NCBI RefSeq assembly: GCF_018613155.1
Contig: NZ_JAGGQU010000036.1
Location: 1 to 64,000 of the forward strand
From: Bacillus sp. ISL-55
Lineage (GTDB): Bacteria > Bacillota > Bacilli > Bacillales > Cytobacillaceae
Direction of reading: 5' to 3'
Length of the DNA stretch: 64,000 bases
The stretch's first letter is position 1. Each line of letters starts with the position of its first letter. The notes beneath the pieces are model-generated. The model was not told the origin of the DNA and ran no database searches. It was given only the letters and a program-made list of their open reading frames with translations. The translations under genes were made by a program, and so were the position numbers. Below are positions 51,306-60,430 of the stretch, one piece after another.

Positions 51306-52847
51306 TTAAACTGGATATACAGGATGTTTTCTTACACTGAATTCCATATCTTTTGTTTCGTATAGCTTGAACCGGTCGATCAGTGCATTCCTCAGGTCGT
51401 TGGCTGCAACAATGTCATCAACAATCAATTCGGAAGCAAGCTTATAGATGTCGATACTTTCTTTATACTCCTGGTGCTTCTCCTGGACAAAAGCGATTTT
51501 CTCTTTAGGGTCTTCAATTTGATTGATTTTGTTGGAATATACTGCGTTAACCGCAGCTTCCGGACCCATTACCGCGATCTGCGCAGTCGGCAGGGCGATG
51601 CAGCAATCAGGTTCGAATGCAGGTCCTGCCATTGCGTATAAACCAGCTCCGTATGCCTTACGGACAATTACAGAGATCTTCGGTACTGTCGCTGAGCTCA
51701 TCGCAGCAATCAGCTTCGCTCCATGGCGGATGATCCCTGCTCTCTCAACCTTCGTACCAATCATGAAGCCCGGCACGTCAGCAAGGAACAACAATGGGAT
51801 ATGGAAGGCATCACAGAGTGTGATGAATTTAGCAGCCTTATCGGCAGAGTCGACGAACAATACTCCGCCCTTCACCTTCGGCTGGTTGGCAATGATTCCT
51901 ACTGCCCTTCCATCTATACGTGCAAGCCCAGTGATAATCTCTGGAGCGAACAGTTTTTTGATTTCAAAGAAACTTCCTTCGTCGATCAGCGCATCAATAC
52001 CTTCATACATATCAAATGGCGCATTCTGGTTCAATGGAACAATCTCTTCAAGACTTCTTCCAGACTTAGGAGCTACTCCTGCAACTACTTCTGTCTTCGC
52101 CTGGAAATTCGCAGGGAAATAGCTCAAATAGCGCTTCGCCGATTCAATGGCTTCTTCCTCGCTGTAAACGAGCATGTCGCCTACCCCACTGATGGAACAA
52201 TGCATGCGGGCTCCGCCCATTTCTTCAAGCGTTACCTTTTCGCCAATTACCTTTTCTGCCATCCTTGGTGACCCAAGATACATCGAAGCATTCTGGTCAA
52301 CCATGATCACGATATCGCAAAAAGCTGGGATATAGGCTCCGCCTGCTGCAGAAGGTCCGAAAAGAAGACAGATTTGCGGAATTACTCCAGACAATTTCAC
52401 TTGATTGTAAAAGATCTTGCCTGCTCCCCTTCTGTTAGGGAACATATCAAGCTGATCCGTAATTCGCGCACCTGCTGAATCGACCAAATACAATAAAGGC
52501 ACCTTTAGTTTTTCAGCTGTTTCCTGGATCCTGATAATCTTCTCAACCGTCCTTGCTCCCCAGGAACCCGCTTTTACTGTTGAATCATTCGCCATGACAC
52601 AGACTGTCTGGCCGCCGATTTTTCCGATCGCTGTTACGACACCATCTGCCGGAAGGTCTCCAGCCTGGAAATTGGCGAATTTGCCATCTTCCTCATAGAC
52701 TCCGTCGTCAAATAATAGATTCAAGCGCTCACGCACAAATAATTTATTTTGCTCAGCCAGCTTTTCATGATATTTCGGTTGGCCGCCAGCCTCGATTTGT
52801 TGAACTTTCTCCTGCAATGAATCAGTTAAAGTCTTCGCGGTAGTCAT
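51306..52847 (-). CDS. Acyl-CoA carboxylase, carboxyltransferase subunit
   Basis: A 513-residue carboxyltransferase of the propionyl/methylcrotonyl-CoA carboxylase beta family. It has both crotonase-like halves: N-terminal MANDSTVKAGSWGARTVEKIIRIQ, GPSAAGGAYIPAFCDIVIMV, MAEKVIGEKV; C-terminal FLADVPGFMIGTKVERAGIIRHGAKL and RKAYGAGLYAMAGPAFEPDC. It resembles B. subtilis YngE. The neighbouring biotin carboxylase and carrier make a complete enzyme, probably for a short acyl-CoA from branched-chain amino acid or propionate breakdown. The exact substrate is not readable from sequence. Confidence 0.92.
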   Translation of the reverse strand: MTTAKTLTDSLQEKVQQIEAGGQPKYHEKLAEQNKLFVRERLNLLFDDGVYEEDGKFANFQAGDLPADGVVTAIGKIGGQTVCVMANDSTVKAGSWGARTVEKIIRIQETAEKLKVPLLYLVDSAGARITDQLDMFPNRRGAGKIFYNQVKLSGVIPQICLLFGPSAAGGAYIPAFCDIVIMVDQNASMYLGSPRMAEKVIGEKVTLEEMGGARMHCSISGVGDMLVYSEEEAIESAKRYLSYFPANFQAKTEVVAGVAPKSGRSLEEIVPLNQNAPFDMYEGIDALIDEGSFFEIKKLFAPEIITGLARIDGRAVGIIANQPKVKGGVLFVDSADKAAKFITLCDAFHIPLLFLADVPGFMIGTKVERAGIIRHGAKLIAAMSSATVPKISVIVRKAYGAGLYAMAGPAFEPDCCIALPTAQIAVMGPEAAVNAVYSNKINQIEDPKEKIAFVQEKHQEYKESIDIYKLASELIVDDIVAANDLRNALIDRFKLYETKDMEFSVRKHPVYPV

Positions 52848-52868
52848 TCTACTCCTCCTTAAAATCTA

Positions 52869-53081
52869 TTATTCTAATACAAGCAGGACATCGCCTTCAT
52901 TAACAAAGTCCCCGATGTTCACCTTTACTTCCGCAACTGTGCCTGCGCCCTGACTTTCAACAGGGATTTCCATCTTCATGGATTCAAGCATCAGGACTTC
53001 CTGTCCCTCTGATACCGTATCTCCACCTGCTACCATCACATTTAGTACTGTCCCTGCCATATTTGCTGTAATTTCTTTCAT
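52869..53081 (-). CDS. Biotin carboxyl carrier protein (single domain)
   Basis: A 70-residue stand-alone biotinyl domain. The biotin attachment site is MLESMKMEIPV with Lys 36, followed by GTVAEVKVNIGDFVNEGDVLLVLE. It lacks the long linker of the fatty-acid-synthesis carrier AccB. Its position between the carboxyltransferase and biotin carboxylase genes identifies the system. Confidence 0.95.
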   Translation of the reverse strand: MKEITANMAGTVLNVMVAGGDTVSEGQEVLMLESMKMEIPVESQGAGTVAEVKVNIGDFVNEGDVLLVLE

Positions 53082-53094
53082 GTCTTTTCCTCCT

Positions 53095-54438
53095 CTATTT
53101 AGATGCCATTTTTCTTTCTGTTAAATAGGCTGTTGTATAATTGCCAGATTTAAAGCCTTCTTCACTTAATATCTCCGCAAACAACGGGGCATTGGATTTA
53201 ATGCCTTCGACTTTCAGGTTCGCGAAAAATTCCTGTGCAAGCTGGATTGCTTCTTCCCTGCTACTGCCTCCTACGATGCATTTGGCTACCATAGGATCAT
53301 AAAAAGGGGTTACCGTCGAACCCGATTCATATCCAGAATCAACTCGAACGCCTTCTGTCTCCAGCCATGAAAACTCACTGATCTTTCCAGGTGAAGGCAG
53401 GAACTTTACAGGGTCTTCCGCATATAAACGAAATTCGATCGCCCAGCCATCCTTTTTGATCTCATCCTGAAGCAGCGGCAGTTTTTCACCGCGGGCAACG
53501 AGGATTTGCCACTTAACTAGATCCAGGCCAGTAATCGTTTCTGTTACTGGATGTTCAACCTGCAGTCTGGTGTTCATTTCAAGGAAATAGAAGTTTTCGT
53601 TCTCATCAACGATGAATTCCACCGTTCCTGCGTTCACATAGTCCACTGCTTTAGCGGCTTTTACGGCTGTATCATACATCTTCTGACGTGCTTCTTCCTT
53701 CAGGAATGGCGAAGGTGCCTCTTCAATCACTTTTTGGTGGCGGCGCTGGACCGAGCAATCACGTTCGAACATATGTACATGGTTGCCATGGGTATCGCCA
53801 AAAATCTGCACCTCGACATGCCGGGCATTTTTGATATATTTTTCTATGAATACTTCATCAGAACCAAAGTATGCCTTTGCCCTGCCCTTCGTAGAATCAA
53901 AATTCTTAGCGAGCGCTTGCTCATTTTCACAAAGCACCATGCCAATGCCCCCGCCGCCCCCGCTCGCCTTTAGCATGACAGGGTAGCCCATTTTATCTGC
54001 AAGTTTGACAGCATCCTCCAGCGTCTTTAATCCCTGCTCACTGCCGGGAACGACAGGAACTCCTGCTTTTTCCATTGTTGTTCTTGCGACAATTTTATCG
54101 CCCATTTTTTCAATCGTATCCGGAGCAGGACCAATGAAAGTCAAACCTGCTTCCTTCACTTTGCGGGCAAACGCTGCGTTTTCTGATAAAAATCCATAAC
54201 CAGGATGAATGCCATCCACCTTTTCTTCCTTTGCGATTCTTAAAATTTCATCTGCATTGAGATATGATTTTTGTACAGGCGGCTCGCCAATCCGGTAAGC
54301 GCTGTCAGCTTCTTTCACAAAAGGCAGCTCTTTATCCGCATCAGAATAGACAGCTACTGTTTTTACCCCAAGTTCTTGGCAAGTCCGGATAATACGAAGC
54401 GCTATTTCCCCTCTGTTCGCAATTAATATTTTTTGCAC
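53095..54438 (-). CDS. Acyl-CoA carboxylase, biotin carboxylase subunit
   Basis: A 447-residue ATP-grasp enzyme that carboxylates biotin on the carrier. Visible are KILIANRGEIALRIIRT, the glycine-rich KASGGGGGIGM loop, HVEVQIFGDTHGNHVHMFERDCSVQRRHQKVIEEAPSP and EMNTRLQVEHPVTE with the catalytic arginine. It is most similar in layout to the B. subtilis YngH type rather than the housekeeping AccC, because of the linked carboxyltransferase. It is the first gene of the three-gene operon. Confidence 0.94.
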   Translation of the reverse strand: MQKILIANRGEIALRIIRTCQELGVKTVAVYSDADKELPFVKEADSAYRIGEPPVQKSYLNADEILRIAKEEKVDGIHPGYGFLSENAAFARKVKEAGLTFIGPAPDTIEKMGDKIVARTTMEKAGVPVVPGSEQGLKTLEDAVKLADKMGYPVMLKASGGGGGIGMVLCENEQALAKNFDSTKGRAKAYFGSDEVFIEKYIKNARHVEVQIFGDTHGNHVHMFERDCSVQRRHQKVIEEAPSPFLKEEARQKMYDTAVKAAKAVDYVNAGTVEFIVDENENFYFLEMNTRLQVEHPVTETITGLDLVKWQILVARGEKLPLLQDEIKKDGWAIEFRLYAEDPVKFLPSPGKISEFSWLETEGVRVDSGYESGSTVTPFYDPMVAKCIVGGSSREEAIQLAQEFFANLKVEGIKSNAPLFAEILSEEGFKSGNYTTAYLTERKMASK

Positions 54439-54481
54439 GCTATTTCCCCTTTCCCGTAAAAAAATACGCTCACTATATAAA

Positions 54482-54511
54482 ATTCTACAATATTCTGTAT
54501 ACTTCCTGCAA
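54482..54511 (-). promoter_or_regulatory. Candidate sigma-A promoter of the acyl-CoA carboxylase operon
   Basis: Minus-strand TTGCAG (54506-54511) and TAGAAT (54482-54487), 18 bases apart, 44 bases before the biotin carboxylase start. Confidence 0.5.
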
Positions 54512-54514
54512 AAA

Positions 54515-54529
54515 TTGGAACCGCTTTCT
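54515..54529. promoter_or_regulatory. Candidate cre site (CcpA box)
   Basis: TTGGAACCGCTTTCT fits the catabolite-responsive element consensus WTGNAANCGNWNNCW at every defined position. It lies just upstream of the carboxylase promoter and between two divergent genes, so it could control either. Confidence 0.6.
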
Positions 54530-54673
54530 AAAATTCAAATGCAGAATTTTTCATGTTTTTATAATATAATAAAAATAGGCTATAAAAAACAAATATATTC
54601 AGCTGCCTTTAAATATTTCATATTTCGGGTAAAGTACAATCAATTATTGGCGGCATGATCGGGGGATTGTTTT

Positions 54674-55147
54674 ATGGTGAATAAAGTGGAGAAACTCAAA
54701 ATCAATTATAAGACATTAGAAGAATTCAAGAAGTTCAAAGAGTATGGTCATCAGGAACTTTCGATGCTGGAGGACTTGGAAGCGAACATTGTTGAAAATG
54801 ATAGCGATTCACCGTTCTACGGAATCTATTTCGGTGACAAGCTTGTTGCCCGTATGAGCCTTTACCAGGTCAAGAAGCAATTTGACCGCTATTTCGAGCC
54901 TCCCCAGGATTATCTTGAACTTTGGAAGTTAGAAGTGCTTCCAAATTACCAGGGCAAAGGCTATGGAAAAGCACTAGTTGAATTCGCGAAAAGCTATGGT
55001 CTGCCAATCAAAACAAATCCAAGAGTGAAATCTCAGGACTTCTGGGATAAAATGGGCTTCACGCCAGTTCATTATGATGTGGAGCGAGACCGTGGCGAGA
55101 ACCCGCTTGTCTGGTATCCAGCAGGTGTAACTGAACAATTGCAATAA
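54674..55147 (+). CDS. ylbP: GNAT family N-acetyltransferase (YlbP type)
   Basis: A 157-residue GNAT-fold protein. The acetyl-CoA binding loop is LEVLPNYQGKGYGKALVEFAKSYG (motif A, about residues 92-115), preceded by a YGIYFGDKLVARMSLY beta segment. It matches B. subtilis YlbP by position, next to the gerR-type gene. The acceptor substrate is unknown. It is one of the few plus-strand genes here and ends at a terminator shared with gerR. Confidence 0.88.
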   Translation: MVNKVEKLKINYKTLEEFKKFKEYGHQELSMLEDLEANIVENDSDSPFYGIYFGDKLVARMSLYQVKKQFDRYFEPPQDYLELWKLEVLPNYQGKGYGKALVEFAKSYGLPIKTNPRVKSQDFWDKMGFTPVHYDVERDRGENPLVWYPAGVTEQLQ

Positions 55148-55160
55148 TCTTTTTAAAAAT

Positions 55161-55186
55161 AGCGCCTGCCGTTTCCGGCAGGCGCT
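55161..55186. terminator. Bidirectional terminator between ylbP and the gerR-like gene
   Basis: An 11-bp perfect stem AGCGCCTGCCG / CGGCAGGCGCT with a 4-base loop, with A-rich sequence on the left and a T-run on the right; it serves the two converging genes. Confidence 0.88.
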
Positions 55187-55195
55187 TTTTATCAT

Positions 55196-55816
55196 CTATT
55201 TTTCAACCTTCTCCAGACTTCCTTTTCCTTCAACCTGGAAGTTCATTTTTTGCTGCGGCTCCTCGACTTTAGGGCCTACTCTTTTTTTCGCACGCTCCAT
55301 GATATCAATAAGGGCACGATAGTCTTCCTCCATGGAACGCAATTGTGTTCCTAATTTTTCATTTTCGGCAGACAAGTAATAGATTTGCTTTTCAAGCTCG
55401 CGGATTTTTTCTTTATTTACACCCTGGCTGTCTGCAACGCCCGCTTTTTCATAGAGATCATCAAGATATTGCTTTACTGCTTCTATGTTAAGGCTGGCTT
55501 GCTTTTCCTCTTGTTCAGAAGGACTTGTTGGCACTTCACTCACAGATGCCGCTGGCTCCTCTTCTCTCACCTGGGTCTTTGCCTGTTTTTTCGCTTCCTT
55601 CCGCTGTTTTTTCGCCAGCTCAATACCAGATTTATATTGTTTCCTCACATAGGAATTCCAGCGAAAACCACAAGCTGCTCCTGTCCTCGAAAGCTGCTTT
55701 CCTACTTCTTCAAACGCTTTCAGTTGCGTACCGCCTTCTCTGATATTTCGCAGTACAACTTCAGCAAGCAATAAATCTTCATCCTGTGACCAGGCATCCT
55801 GACGGGTTAATGGCAT
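55196..55816 (-). CDS. gerR: RsfA/GerR-family sporulation transcription factor
   Basis: A 206-residue protein with an N-terminal Myb/SANT-like DNA-binding domain ([57 protein letters not shown]), a basic and acidic linker, and a C-terminal coiled coil. It belongs to the RsfA family of prespore and mother-cell regulators; the location beside ylbP matches B. subtilis ylbO (gerR), the mother-cell sigma-E regulon factor. RsfA is a possible alternative name. ATG 55816 has the better distance to AGGAGGG than the TTG just before it. Confidence 0.8.
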   Translation of the reverse strand: MPLTRQDAWSQDEDLLLAEVVLRNIREGGTQLKAFEEVGKQLSRTGAACGFRWNSYVRKQYKSGIELAKKQRKEAKKQAKTQVREEEPAASVSEVPTSPSEQEEKQASLNIEAVKQYLDDLYEKAGVADSQGVNKEKIRELEKQIYYLSAENEKLGTQLRSMEEDYRALIDIMERAKKRVGPKVEEPQQKMNFQVEGKGSLEKVEK

Positions 55817-55895
55817 CAATAAATCCCTCCTATTGTTTTTTATTCATTCATATGCATCTAATAGGAAAGATAGACTGATAACACCTAATACCCTG

Positions 55896-56666
55896 CTAAT
55901 TATTTTTATTTTTTTTGCTCATGAATTCGTCCACTTTTTTGTGGTGTGCGTCATCCTCCCAAAGAACAGCACATCTTGCAGCTTCTTCTTCCATCCTTTC
56001 TTTCATTGATAAAAGCTTCCATTTTTTATTCAACATTGTTTTATATTCTTCTAATACAGTTGTCTCTTTATCCAAGCTCCCACTCATAAATGAGAGACAG
56101 GCATCTATCGGATCATCTTTATAAATTTGATGGATGAACCCAAAATCCCTGAGTTCTTCAGCTGTGTGAATTTTTGCATCAAGGAGCATTTTCATCGCAA
56201 TATTCTGCGGAAGTTTCTCTAAGAGGATCGATCCTCCTCCCCAGCCGGTTGTAATGGCGAGATTCCCCTGGACAAATCCCGCTTTCATTCCTTCTCTTCC
56301 TATCCGGAAGTCGCAGGCAGAAGCAATTTCACAACCTCCGCCTACAGCAGAACCATTCAGAATGGCAATCGTCGGTTTCGGCAGTACTAGGAGCTTATAT
56401 AAAATACCCGCCATCCTTGAGAGCATCCCATAAGCCTGGGTCTCTGTTTTTAAAATGTGGAATGCGGATAAATCCCCACCAGAACAAAATGCCTGGTCAC
56501 CTGCCCCTGTAATAGCAAAGACTTTAACATCATTTCCTGCAGCCATATCGATTGCTTTTTCAAGTCCGGACATTACTTCATAGTTTATGGCATTTCTCCT
56601 ATCAGGCCTGTTGATCGTAAAAAATAGCACTCCGCTTTTTTCTTTTGAAATTATGTATGGATCCAT
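55896..56666 (-). CDS. Enoyl-CoA hydratase/isomerase family protein
   Basis: A 256-residue crotonase-fold protein with FTINRPDRRNAINYEVMSGLEKAID, the oxyanion segment GAGDQAFCSGGDLSAF (about residues 57-72), and LNGSAVGGGCEIASACDFRIG. The first catalytic glutamate position of classic hydratases is occupied by a serine-glycine context rather than a clear Glu, so it may be an isomerase or another acyl-CoA enzyme. It lies between rpmF and the gerR-like gene. Start at ATG 56666 after AGGAGG. Confidence 0.88.
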   Translation of the reverse strand: MDPYIISKEKSGVLFFTINRPDRRNAINYEVMSGLEKAIDMAAGNDVKVFAITGAGDQAFCSGGDLSAFHILKTETQAYGMLSRMAGILYKLLVLPKPTIAILNGSAVGGGCEIASACDFRIGREGMKAGFVQGNLAITTGWGGGSILLEKLPQNIAMKMLLDAKIHTAEELRDFGFIHQIYKDDPIDACLSFMSGSLDKETTVLEEYKTMLNKKWKLLSMKERMEEEAARCAVLWEDDAHHKKVDEFMSKKNKNN

Positions 56667-56795
56667 TGTTTGCCTCCTATCATTCTCGTCCACTAAATTT
56701 TATCAATATTCTGTACATTTAAAAAGTGCTGGAGATGCTTGAGCAACTAAAATTAGCGGGTAAAAGAGTTTGCAGGAAAAACATGAATTTCACGC

Positions 56796-56971
56796 AAAGA
56801 ACAAAAAGCGCAAGCGCCTCGTTCAGCCCCGACAAGCGCCGGAGAGCCGCCCAATGAAGTCGTTCTTTGACTTCAATGGGCGGATCGAAGCGACTCGAGG
56901 GGCTAGGCGCTGGAGCTGGATTAAGAAAACTACATGCAGTTATCCACACCTAAATAATTTTATAATTTCCT
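56796..56971. repeat. Dispersed palindromic element, copy C
   Basis: About 176 bases, nearly identical to copy A, including the right-hand A/T-rich tail with TTATCCACACC. It lies between the enoyl-CoA hydratase gene and the rpmF terminator. The whole 362-base gap 56667-57028 contains only this element, the terminator and the putative hydratase promoter. Confidence 0.9.
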
Positions 56972-56981
56972 AAACAAAGAA

Positions 56982-57016
56982 AAAAGCACAGAGATGCGAA
57001 TGCATCCTGTGCTTTT
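56982..57016 (-). terminator. Terminator after rpmF
   Basis: Stem AAAAGCACAG / CTGTGCTTTT with an inner ATGC/GCAT pair and a T-run on the minus strand, 13 bases past the rpmF stop. Confidence 0.85.
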
Positions 57017-57028
57017 CCTTAGAAAAGA

Positions 57029-57202
57029 TTAGTCGTTTACAACTTCTTTTCCTTTGTATGTTCCGCAAGCTTTGCACACACGGTGAGCAAGTTTCATTTC
57101 ACCGCAGTTAGGGCATGCTACCATACCCGGAACTTGTAATTTAAAATGAGTACGGCGTTTTCTTTTCGCAGTTTTAGACGTTCTTCTAAATGGTACAGCC
57201 AT
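57029..57202 (-). CDS. rpmF: 50S ribosomal protein L32
   Basis: A 57-residue ribosomal protein with the basic N terminus [21 protein letters not shown] and a zinc ribbon, CPNCG...HRVCKACG, so this is the zinc-binding (C+) form. Start at ATG 57202, after GGAGGTGGG; a GTG three codons earlier overlaps that site. It is cotranscribed with ylbN. Confidence 0.97.
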   Translation of the reverse strand: MAVPFRRTSKTAKRKRRTHFKLQVPGMVACPNCGEMKLAHRVCKACGTYKGKEVVND

Positions 57203-57282
57203 TCTTCCCACCTCCTTAAAAGGAATAAGAAAGTTTATGAAGGCCAGTCCTTTTCTGGACCTCCACGCTCTTTTTTAATCGA

Positions 57283-57807
57283 TTAGTCAGAGGAATCCTT
57301 AGAGTCCTCAAAGAATTTTGCAAGTCCGGCAAGTCGGGGATCAAGTTTTTCGGATTTCTCCTGTTCCTCGATTACTTCCCAATCCTTACCTGACTGGGGT
57401 GCGCCTTCTTGACCAGCGCTATCATCGCTGAATACTTGCATTGGAATTTCCACTAGCAAGATCTCTTTGATGATGGGTTCAAGATCAATGACATCGCCTG
57501 TTACTTGATGAACTTCCTCATCAGCCTCATAGTCGTGGCTGTTTAACATGAAAGTTTCAGTTGTTTCCACATCAATTGGATATTTTACATCAACCAGTGT
57601 CCGTGAACAAGGGAGAATTAGATGTCCATCAATCCGGATATGGAATGTCACGCGTGTGGCACTGATATCTGCCCTTCCAGTTAGATGGATGGGAGAAACC
57701 TCACGGATTGTTGGATCTGTTTCCTTTATCGAGTCCATTCGGACAAACTCGTCAATTAGAAAGTCCTTGTTTCGATGTTTTTGTATCTGACTTATTGTCC
57801 ATTTCAT
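57283..57807 (-). CDS. ylbN: YceD/DUF177 family protein
   Basis: A 174-residue protein of the DUF177 family, nearly always upstream of rpmF and linked by context and experiment in other organisms to 23S rRNA processing and ribosome assembly. The conserved core is VTFHIRIDGHLILPCSRTLVDVKYPIDVETTETF (about residues 52-86), then an acidic segment with DLEPIIKEILLVEIPMQVFS. Start at ATG 57807 after GGGG. It diverges from tmcAL. Confidence 0.9.
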   Translation of the reverse strand: MKWTISQIQKHRNKDFLIDEFVRMDSIKETDPTIREVSPIHLTGRADISATRVTFHIRIDGHLILPCSRTLVDVKYPIDVETTETFMLNSHDYEADEEVHQVTGDVIDLEPIIKEILLVEIPMQVFSDDSAGQEGAPQSGKDWEVIEEQEKSEKLDPRLAGLAKFFEDSKDSSD

Positions 57808-57953
57808 AGAATCACCCCAAGGCAACAAAGGTAATTATAGCCCTTCGCGTAATCATTTGTCAATATTTTTTCTTTACACTATAATTTACATAAATACTGT
57901 AAATTAAACTTCAAGACAATGCAATACCCATCTTAACATGAAGGAGTACAAGA

Positions 57954-59171
57954 ATGAAAGCAGTTGGCGTCGTTGTTGAATATAATCCTTTCCATAATGG
58001 CCATTTATTCCACCTGCAACAGGCAAAGAAACAATCTGGGGCAGATATTTCGATTGCAGCGATGAGCGGGAACTTCCTTCAGCGCGGAGAACCTGCACTT
58101 GTCTCAAAATGGGCAAGAACAAAGATGGCTCTCGAAGCAGGCGCAGATATCGTGTTTGAACTTCCCTATCGTTTTGCGACACAGCATGCGGAAACTTTTG
58201 CAGAAGGGGCAGTATCGATTCTTTCTGCTGCTGGTTGCGATACTCTTTGTTTTGGCAGTGAATCAGGTGATTTGGATGCCTTTAATAAAACAATCACCTT
58301 TCTTGAAGAAAACAATGAAAAATTCCAGGAGAGAATAAGATTTTACACCGGAGAGGGGTTTAGTTACCCAAAATCAATCTCCCTCAGCTTTCAATCTCTT
58401 GCACCAGATGAAAGTTTTATCGATATTTCAAGGCCTAATAACATCCTCGGACTTCATTACATACAGGCAATCATCAGGCAAAAAAGCTCAATGAAAGCTA
58501 AAACGATCACCAGAAAGAACGCCGGTTACCATGATGAGCATTTTGCTTCCGCCACGATTGCCAGTGCTACGAGCATACGCAAAGCCCTATTTGGAGCTGC
58601 AGGAGAAATAGATAACATTAAGCAATACGTACCAGAATCGACGTACGAACAGCTTATTAACTACAGAGATCAATATGGCGGTTTCCATTCATGGGAAAAT
58701 TACTGGCCATTATTGAAATACAAATTGCTCCAAAGCAATCCATCAGAAATTGGGGGCTTCTATGAAGTAGAAGAAGGGCTTGAAAACAGATTACTTGCCG
58801 CTGCTGCTTCCTCAGAATCATTCCAGCAATTCATGGAATATATCAAAACCAAGCGTTATACATGGACAAGGCTGCAGAGAGTCTGCCTTCATATTTTAAC
58901 CAATACTCGCAAAGACACCATGAAAACGAACCAAAAAACAGCTAATTATTTGCGGTTATTGGGGGCAACAGAAAAAGGACGTTCCTATCTGAACACTATG
59001 AAAAAGGATTTCAGTCTGCCACTCGTATCAAAGCTTTCCGGATTTACTGATCCAGATATCGAGCTGGATATTAAAGCATCTAAGATCTTTGCTCTTGGCC
59101 TAAGTGGCCAGGGACAGGAACAGCTGCTTTCTGAAGAGTTCGGCCGGCCTCCTATCATGTTGAAATCATGA
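57954..59171 (+). CDS. tmcAL: tRNA(Met) cytidine acetate ligase (YlbM type)
   Basis: TmcAL makes N4-acetylcytidine at the wobble base of elongator tRNA-Met using acetate and ATP. The 405-residue protein has the nucleotidyltransferase motif VGVVVEYNPFHNGHLFHL (HNGH at 14-17), AAMSGNFLQRGEPAL, KMALEAGADIVFELP and YAQ-type C-terminal RNA-binding helices. It is divergent from ylbN-rpmF and ends in its own terminator. Confidence 0.94.
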   Translation: MKAVGVVVEYNPFHNGHLFHLQQAKKQSGADISIAAMSGNFLQRGEPALVSKWARTKMALEAGADIVFELPYRFATQHAETFAEGAVSILSAAGCDTLCFGSESGDLDAFNKTITFLEENNEKFQERIRFYTGEGFSYPKSISLSFQSLAPDESFIDISRPNNILGLHYIQAIIRQKSSMKAKTITRKNAGYHDEHFASATIASATSIRKALFGAAGEIDNIKQYVPESTYEQLINYRDQYGGFHSWENYWPLLKYKLLQSNPSEIGGFYEVEEGLENRLLAAAASSESFQQFMEYIKTKRYTWTRLQRVCLHILTNTRKDTMKTNQKTANYLRLLGATEKGRSYLNTMKKDFSLPLVSKLSGFTDPDIELDIKASKIFALGLSGQGQEQLLSEEFGRPPIMLKS

Positions 59172-59195
59172 GAAGGACAGAACTCCTAAAAAAAA

Positions 59196-59229
59196 GAAAA
59201 ATCAAGCTGGTCTCAGCTTGATTTTTCTT
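59196..59229 (+). terminator. Terminator after tmcAL
   Basis: A 15-bp perfect stem AGAAAAATCAAGCTG / CAGCTTGATTTTTCT with a 4-base loop and a T-run, 24 bases past the tmcAL stop; it may also serve the converging ylbL. Confidence 0.9.
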
Positions 59230-59410
59230 TTAGGCTCTTTTCTCAAAATTTGTTACTATTTGACTACAAAATAGGATTTAATGACCTATTTTTCTTCGTA
59301 AAGTAGACCCTTTTGTGAGAAAAGAGCATGCATACTTAGTACCGACCTACAAAATGGGTATATATTACGTTAAAATCGGCTTTAGGATTTTAACAACATT
59401 TTTTACGAAA

Positions 59411-60430
59411 TCAGCCTTCTTTTAAATTTTCCAGATAGGATACAGCTTCCTCAAAAGTATCTACAGGGACTATTTTCATTTTCGTCTCAATATCCTTAGC
59501 AGCGATCAGCGCCTCTTCATAGTTCGAGCCCTTCGCACCTTTTTCAAACGGAGCAAGGAAAATTTCTGCACCTGCCTTATCTGCAGCTACTACTTTCTGC
59601 TGGATCCCGCCGATTCGTCCCACTGTTCCATCCGAACTCATAGTTCCTGTACCAGCTATTTCATAACCTTTTGTCAAATCTTCCTCGATCAATTGATTGT
59701 AGATTTCGAGTGAGAACATGAGTCCAGCAGATGGACCACCGATTTCATCAGATTGGACTGTCACATCTGGCTCAACTTGAATTTCCTTGTCATCAACAAG
59801 CTGTATTCCTACCACCGGCCGGTCGCTTCCATCATCAAGTGCCTTTAGAGGTATTTTAACTGAATCTGACTTTCCATTTCTTTTATAGGAAAGCTCGACG
59901 GTATCACCTGGTTTTTTTGAACTGACATATTCAATGAATTCTTCAGATGAGTCAAATTCCTTATCATCCACCTGGAAAACTAGATCGCCAGGCATAAGTT
60001 TGCCTTCAGCCGGCATCCCTTCCATTATCCTTAACACATAAACTCCCTTATAGGTGTAGTCAACTGGTTTACCTGCTTTTTTATAGGCCACCTCTATTGC
60101 CGATGTCTTCGAGTTATCCATCATGTGCAGCTGGCGGATATTGTATTCTTCATCAGACTCATTATCCCCCCTGATATCTTCTACAGGATAGATTTCCTGA
60201 TACTTGCTCAGCTTGGCAATGATATAGGCATATATATTCGCTCTGCCCATCCTGACTGTCGTAAGCATGAAGCTTCCTTCCTCATCGTACCCGTCTTCAA
60301 CCTCGACGATTGGTTCCAGCTCCTTAGCCATTCCCGGTTTGGTAACATAGTAAGGCAAGTAATAAAGAGCACTGGCCATTAATAATATAGCTGCCAATAT
60401 AGACAGAGATATAGACTTTTTTCTGCTCAT
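59411..60430 (-). CDS. ylbL: Lon-like PDZ serine protease (YlbL family)
   Basis: A 339-residue membrane-anchored S16 (Lon) protease with an N-terminal helix (about residues 10-27), a PDZ domain (GVYVLRIMEGMPAEGKLMPGDLVFQVD..., about 120-190) and the catalytic domain with serine in DEIGGPSAGLMFSLEIYNQL and lysine in GGIQQKVVAADKAGAEIF. The family includes SepM, which processes signalling peptides. It overlaps ylbK by 4 bases (ATGA). Confidence 0.93.
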   Translation of the reverse strand: MSRKKSISLSILAAILLMASALYYLPYYVTKPGMAKELEPIVEVEDGYDEEGSFMLTTVRMGRANIYAYIIAKLSKYQEIYPVEDIRGDNESDEEYNIRQLHMMDNSKTSAIEVAYKKAGKPVDYTYKGVYVLRIMEGMPAEGKLMPGDLVFQVDDKEFDSSEEFIEYVSSKKPGDTVELSYKRNGKSDSVKIPLKALDDGSDRPVVGIQLVDDKEIQVEPDVTVQSDEIGGPSAGLMFSLEIYNQLIEEDLTKGYEIAGTGTMSSDGTVGRIGGIQQKVVAADKAGAEIFLAPFEKGAKGSNYEEALIAAKDIETKMKIVPVDTFEEAVSYLENLKEG

